In this document: piece after piece, positions 6,077 through 7,461 of the stretch
Numbering within the stretch: position 1 is the stretch's first letter
Layout of the letters: every line of letters begins with the position of its first letter
Assembly (NCBI GenBank): GCA_009665115.1
Contig: WJXE01000088.1
Coordinates: forward strand, 1-7,461
Direction: 5' to 3'
DNA from: Nitrosopumilales archaeon
GTDB taxonomy: Archaea; Thermoproteota; Nitrososphaeria; Nitrososphaerales; Nitrososphaeraceae
Length of the DNA stretch: 7,461 nt
The notes under the pieces: generated by a model
Database searches by the model: none
What the model saw: only the letters and a program-made list of their open reading frames with translations
Told to the model about the DNA's origin: nothing
Position numbers and translations under genes: made by a program

Positions 6077-6106
6077 AATAAAGGACGTATAATACCGTAA
6101 TAAATT
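6062..6106 (-). promoter_or_regulatory. Promoter region of the RadA-like gene with paired TACCGTA sites
   Basis: Candidate TATA boxes on the minus strand are AAATTTATTA (about 6097-6106), placed about 25 bases before the ATG at 6076, and CTTTATTATG (about 6074-6083), placed about 27 bases before the ATG at 6052. The choice decides the start. TACCGTA occurs at 6062-6068 and again at 6093-6099, 31 bases apart, close to three helical turns. A regulator could bind both copies on one DNA face. This is a suggestion from spacing alone. Confidence 0.3.
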
Positions 6107-6554
6107 TGGCGAGCCAATACTAAAAGAGGTGTTTTTTTTATTACTACTTAATCAGACTGGGTCCTATGAGAAATTTCTTAGAGAAGATAATATAAGGAAT
6201 TAAGATATAGACGACTAAATAAATACATATGAAATACAGTTTATCGACAATGTAATGTCACTACTTATTTTGCTTCTTATCAATTAAAGTAGGGTTGGGT
6301 AGTAACTGATGGAGAATTAGCCCATACGGTTCAATAGTAATAACTGAGTCTTTATGTAAGTCATGATCCATATCATGATAAGTCGTTCACTTAAAAGCTA
6401 AGTAATTTCTTGCTCTATTGGTAGATTATTGTTATTATTCTCCTCGTTCGTTTCTATAATTTCTTGAGTAGTGTCATCTTCTTATACCTATGTCACTAAT
6501 CTACTAGTCACTGAGTATGCTATCAGGATGAAGGGTTAGATCATTTGGTTCAAA
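6107..6554. other. Gene-poor stretch with coding-looking fragments and a dyad
   Basis: Together with the promoters at its ends this gap is about 530 bases. On the minus strand 6371-6261 is a 36-codon frame starting MDHDLHKDSVITIEPYGLIL and ending IDKKQNK. Its 'SVITIEPYG' resembles the closing beta strand of some glycosidase C-terminal domains, but that is a weak look-alike. Just before it, in another frame, 6478-6398 reads EDDTTQEIIETNEENNNNN and ends in TAG with no start codon. Together they suggest a decayed minus-strand gene. TCATGATCCATATCATGA at 6361-6378 is a dyad. A run of eight T lies at 6132-6139. No RNA gene was recognised. Confidence 0.35.
6357..6384. repeat. Dyad flanked by direct TAAGTC repeats
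   Basis: TCATGAT (6361-6367) and ATCATGA (6372-6378) are exact inverted copies around CCAT. TAAGTC occurs at both ends (6357-6362 and 6379-6384) as a direct repeat. The layout suits a dimeric regulator site or a hairpin, but it lies about 230 bases before the next plus-strand gene and inside minus-strand remnants, so it may be accidental. Confidence 0.35.
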
Positions 6555-6562
6555 TTATATAA
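6555..6562 (+). promoter_or_regulatory. TATA box of the second exported protein
   Basis: TTATATAA is a good archaeal TATA match centred about 49 bases before the ATG at 6608, predicting a leader of about 20-25 bases. AATAAATA at 6569-6576, about 35 bases from the start, is a second candidate. Confidence 0.45.
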
Positions 6563-6607
6563 CTAATCAATAAATAACGAAACTAAAACTATTGCAGCTG
6601 TTAAAAC

Positions 6608-7189
6608 ATGATGAAGGAACCAGCGATTACCACTGTATTAATAATTGTAATTTCTGCAAGTATACCAATTAGTTCTACAATACTAATGCACTCAAATGCA
6701 AAAGCTCAACCCCAACAACAAGATCAACAACCAATTGTAATACGCATACAGAATACTTCGATGTCAGAACCAGCGCCAAATGCACCCTTAAATAATCAAA
6801 CCTTGCCGCATCAGATAGTTGTAGCCCTTCCTATAAGACAAGACGGAAAGATTTGGACAGGGACCGTTACATTTACGGCAAGTAAGCCGATAGAAGTAGA
6901 GGTCGAACATAAATATAATAGATATAATATAACACTAGATGCGAAACATGGTGAACCCTATCATGCAAAATGGTTTGACGGTACCAATATAGCTCTATCC
7001 ACTATGACAATGTTTACAAATACACCTGTGGCTGTAACGAATACCCCGATAAGTACAGGATCGTTTACATTTACCGGAAGTGCATTAGTATTTCATAAAA
7101 CAGATGGTGTTCCATTTACGGTAACTTATACTCTGGATGTAGTAGCAAATCCATTGACGGCTCCTAGCTTTTTGTCCCATTTAAAATAA
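6608..7189 (+). CDS. Exported protein with Gln-rich mature start (193 aa)
   Basis: Residues 1-33 are a signal peptide: MMKEPAI, a hydrophobic core TTVLIIVISASIPISSTIL, then SNAKA with a likely cut before QPQQQDQQ. The mature protein starts with a Gln/Pro-rich linker (34-66) and continues as alternating beta strands, for example QIVVALPIRQDGKIWTGTVT (69-88), KPIEVEVEHKYN (93-104) and SFTFTGSALVFHKTDG (152-167). It has no cysteine, unlike the other exported protein in the window. The N-terminus lacks a lipobox cysteine, so it is secreted or loosely bound to the surface. It reads as an unclassified archaeal extracellular beta-sandwich protein. ATG at 6608 or the adjacent ATG at 6611 are equivalent starts. 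It converges with the DUF192 gene, 22 bases away. Confidence 0.8.
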   Translation: MMKEPAITTVLIIVISASIPISSTILMHSNAKAQPQQQDQQPIVIRIQNTSMSEPAPNAPLNNQTLPHQIVVALPIRQDGKIWTGTVTFTASKPIEVEVEHKYNRYNITLDAKHGEPYHAKWFDGTNIALSTMTMFTNTPVAVTNTPISTGSFTFTGSALVFHKTDGVPFTVTYTLDVVANPLTAPSFLSHLK

Positions 7190-7211
7190 ATGACGAATAT
7201 TGTTACTCAAT

Positions 7212-7461
7212 TTAGATCGAAGTTATGCTCATCCTTGAGTCTTTATTAACCCGGTGTTTATCTATGAATCCTGATGTCGCAGCAATCACATATTTAGCGG
7301 GTTCTGTATTTTTATAAGTACAGTCCGCCATATCAAAAGTACTCTTGCATGGAGGTACGTCTTTTACCATATATACTACATCTCCATTTTCGTCAAACCA
7401 AATTAGATCAAGATTGTACCCTATGTTTAAGAGCCACATTGAGTACAGATCTGGCTTGTCA
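7212..7461 (-). CDS. DUF192 (UPF0127) family protein, 5' end beyond the window
   Basis: The frame stays open to the window edge, so the ATG at 7439 is internal and the true start lies further right. The visible 82 residues read DKPDLYSMWLLNIGYNLDLI, then WFDENGDVVYMVKDVPPC, a CTY, and PAKYVIAATSGFIDKH. These match the end of the DUF192 domain: a 'SMWMKNM..PLDIIW' strand, 'D..G.VV...VPPC', a second cysteine and 'A.YV.E...GF...H'. The family is a small beta-barrel of unknown biochemical role, often exported in archaea. The two cysteines, as in many members, could form a disulphide. Here IGYN replaces the usual methionine-lysine-asparagine-methionine stretch. The protein seems intact at its end, since TAA at 7214-7212 closes it. 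Confidence 0.85.
   Translation of the reverse strand, partial: DKPDLYSMWLLNIGYNLDLIWFDENGDVVYMVKDVPPCKSTFDMADCTYKNTEPAKYVIAATSGFIDKHRVNKDSRMSITSI

Noticed and set aside
6541..6565. tRNA-like GGTTCAAATTA before the second exported protein
   Set aside because: No T-stem pairing and no cloverleaf; the bases are better explained as the flank of a TATA box.

Overview
This AT-rich window reads as archaeal chromosome, most likely from an ammonia-oxidising Nitrososphaeria/Thaumarchaeota lineage of the Nitrososphaera/Nitrosocosmicus type. Gene starts sit about 25-40 bases behind TATA-like boxes rather than bacterial -35/-10 promoters, one start (GTG at 670) looks leaderless, and one gene ends in a bare T-rich tract. 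The gene content fits: an archaeal-type MoeA, a zinc-ribbon RadA/Rad51 relative, a phasin-like protein and small exported proteins. No rRNA, tRNA, CRISPR array or insertion sequence was found. The lineage is inferred from style, not from a marker gene.

Layout, left to right: a 53-residue zinc-ribbon protein (3-164, minus), too short for a usual ORF cut-off; about 500 bases with possible remains of a decayed minus-strand membrane gene; an unrecognised 150-residue protein with a glycine-rich hydrophobic segment (670-1122, plus), perhaps followed by a 40-codon frame; about 460 bases with an orphan TATA box; an exported beta-rich protein (1720-2289, minus, start revised); a 540-base divergent gap; a phasin-like helical protein (2828-3307, plus) with a T-rich terminator; moeA (3531-4841, plus); a 320-base convergent gap with short dyads; a zinc-ribbon plus RecA/RadA-like protein lacking the expected ATPase residues (5162-6076, minus); 530 bases of apparent gene remnants and a dyad; a second exported protein (6608-7189, plus); and the 3' part of a DUF192 (UPF0127) gene cut by the window edge (7212-7461, minus).

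The genes do not form one operon: most have their own TATA-like element and they alternate strands. MoeA inserts metal into molybdopterin. The phasin-like protein could coat polyhydroxyalkanoate granules. The RadA-like protein could be a non-catalytic partner in recombination, with the small zinc ribbon as an independent regulator or adaptor. About 40 percent of the window carries no confident gene, which is unusually loose packing for an archaeon and is matched by short coding-looking pieces that resemble decaying genes. I see no convincing new multi-gene system; the most interesting item is the zinc-ribbon RadA-like protein with degenerate Walker A and catalytic positions.
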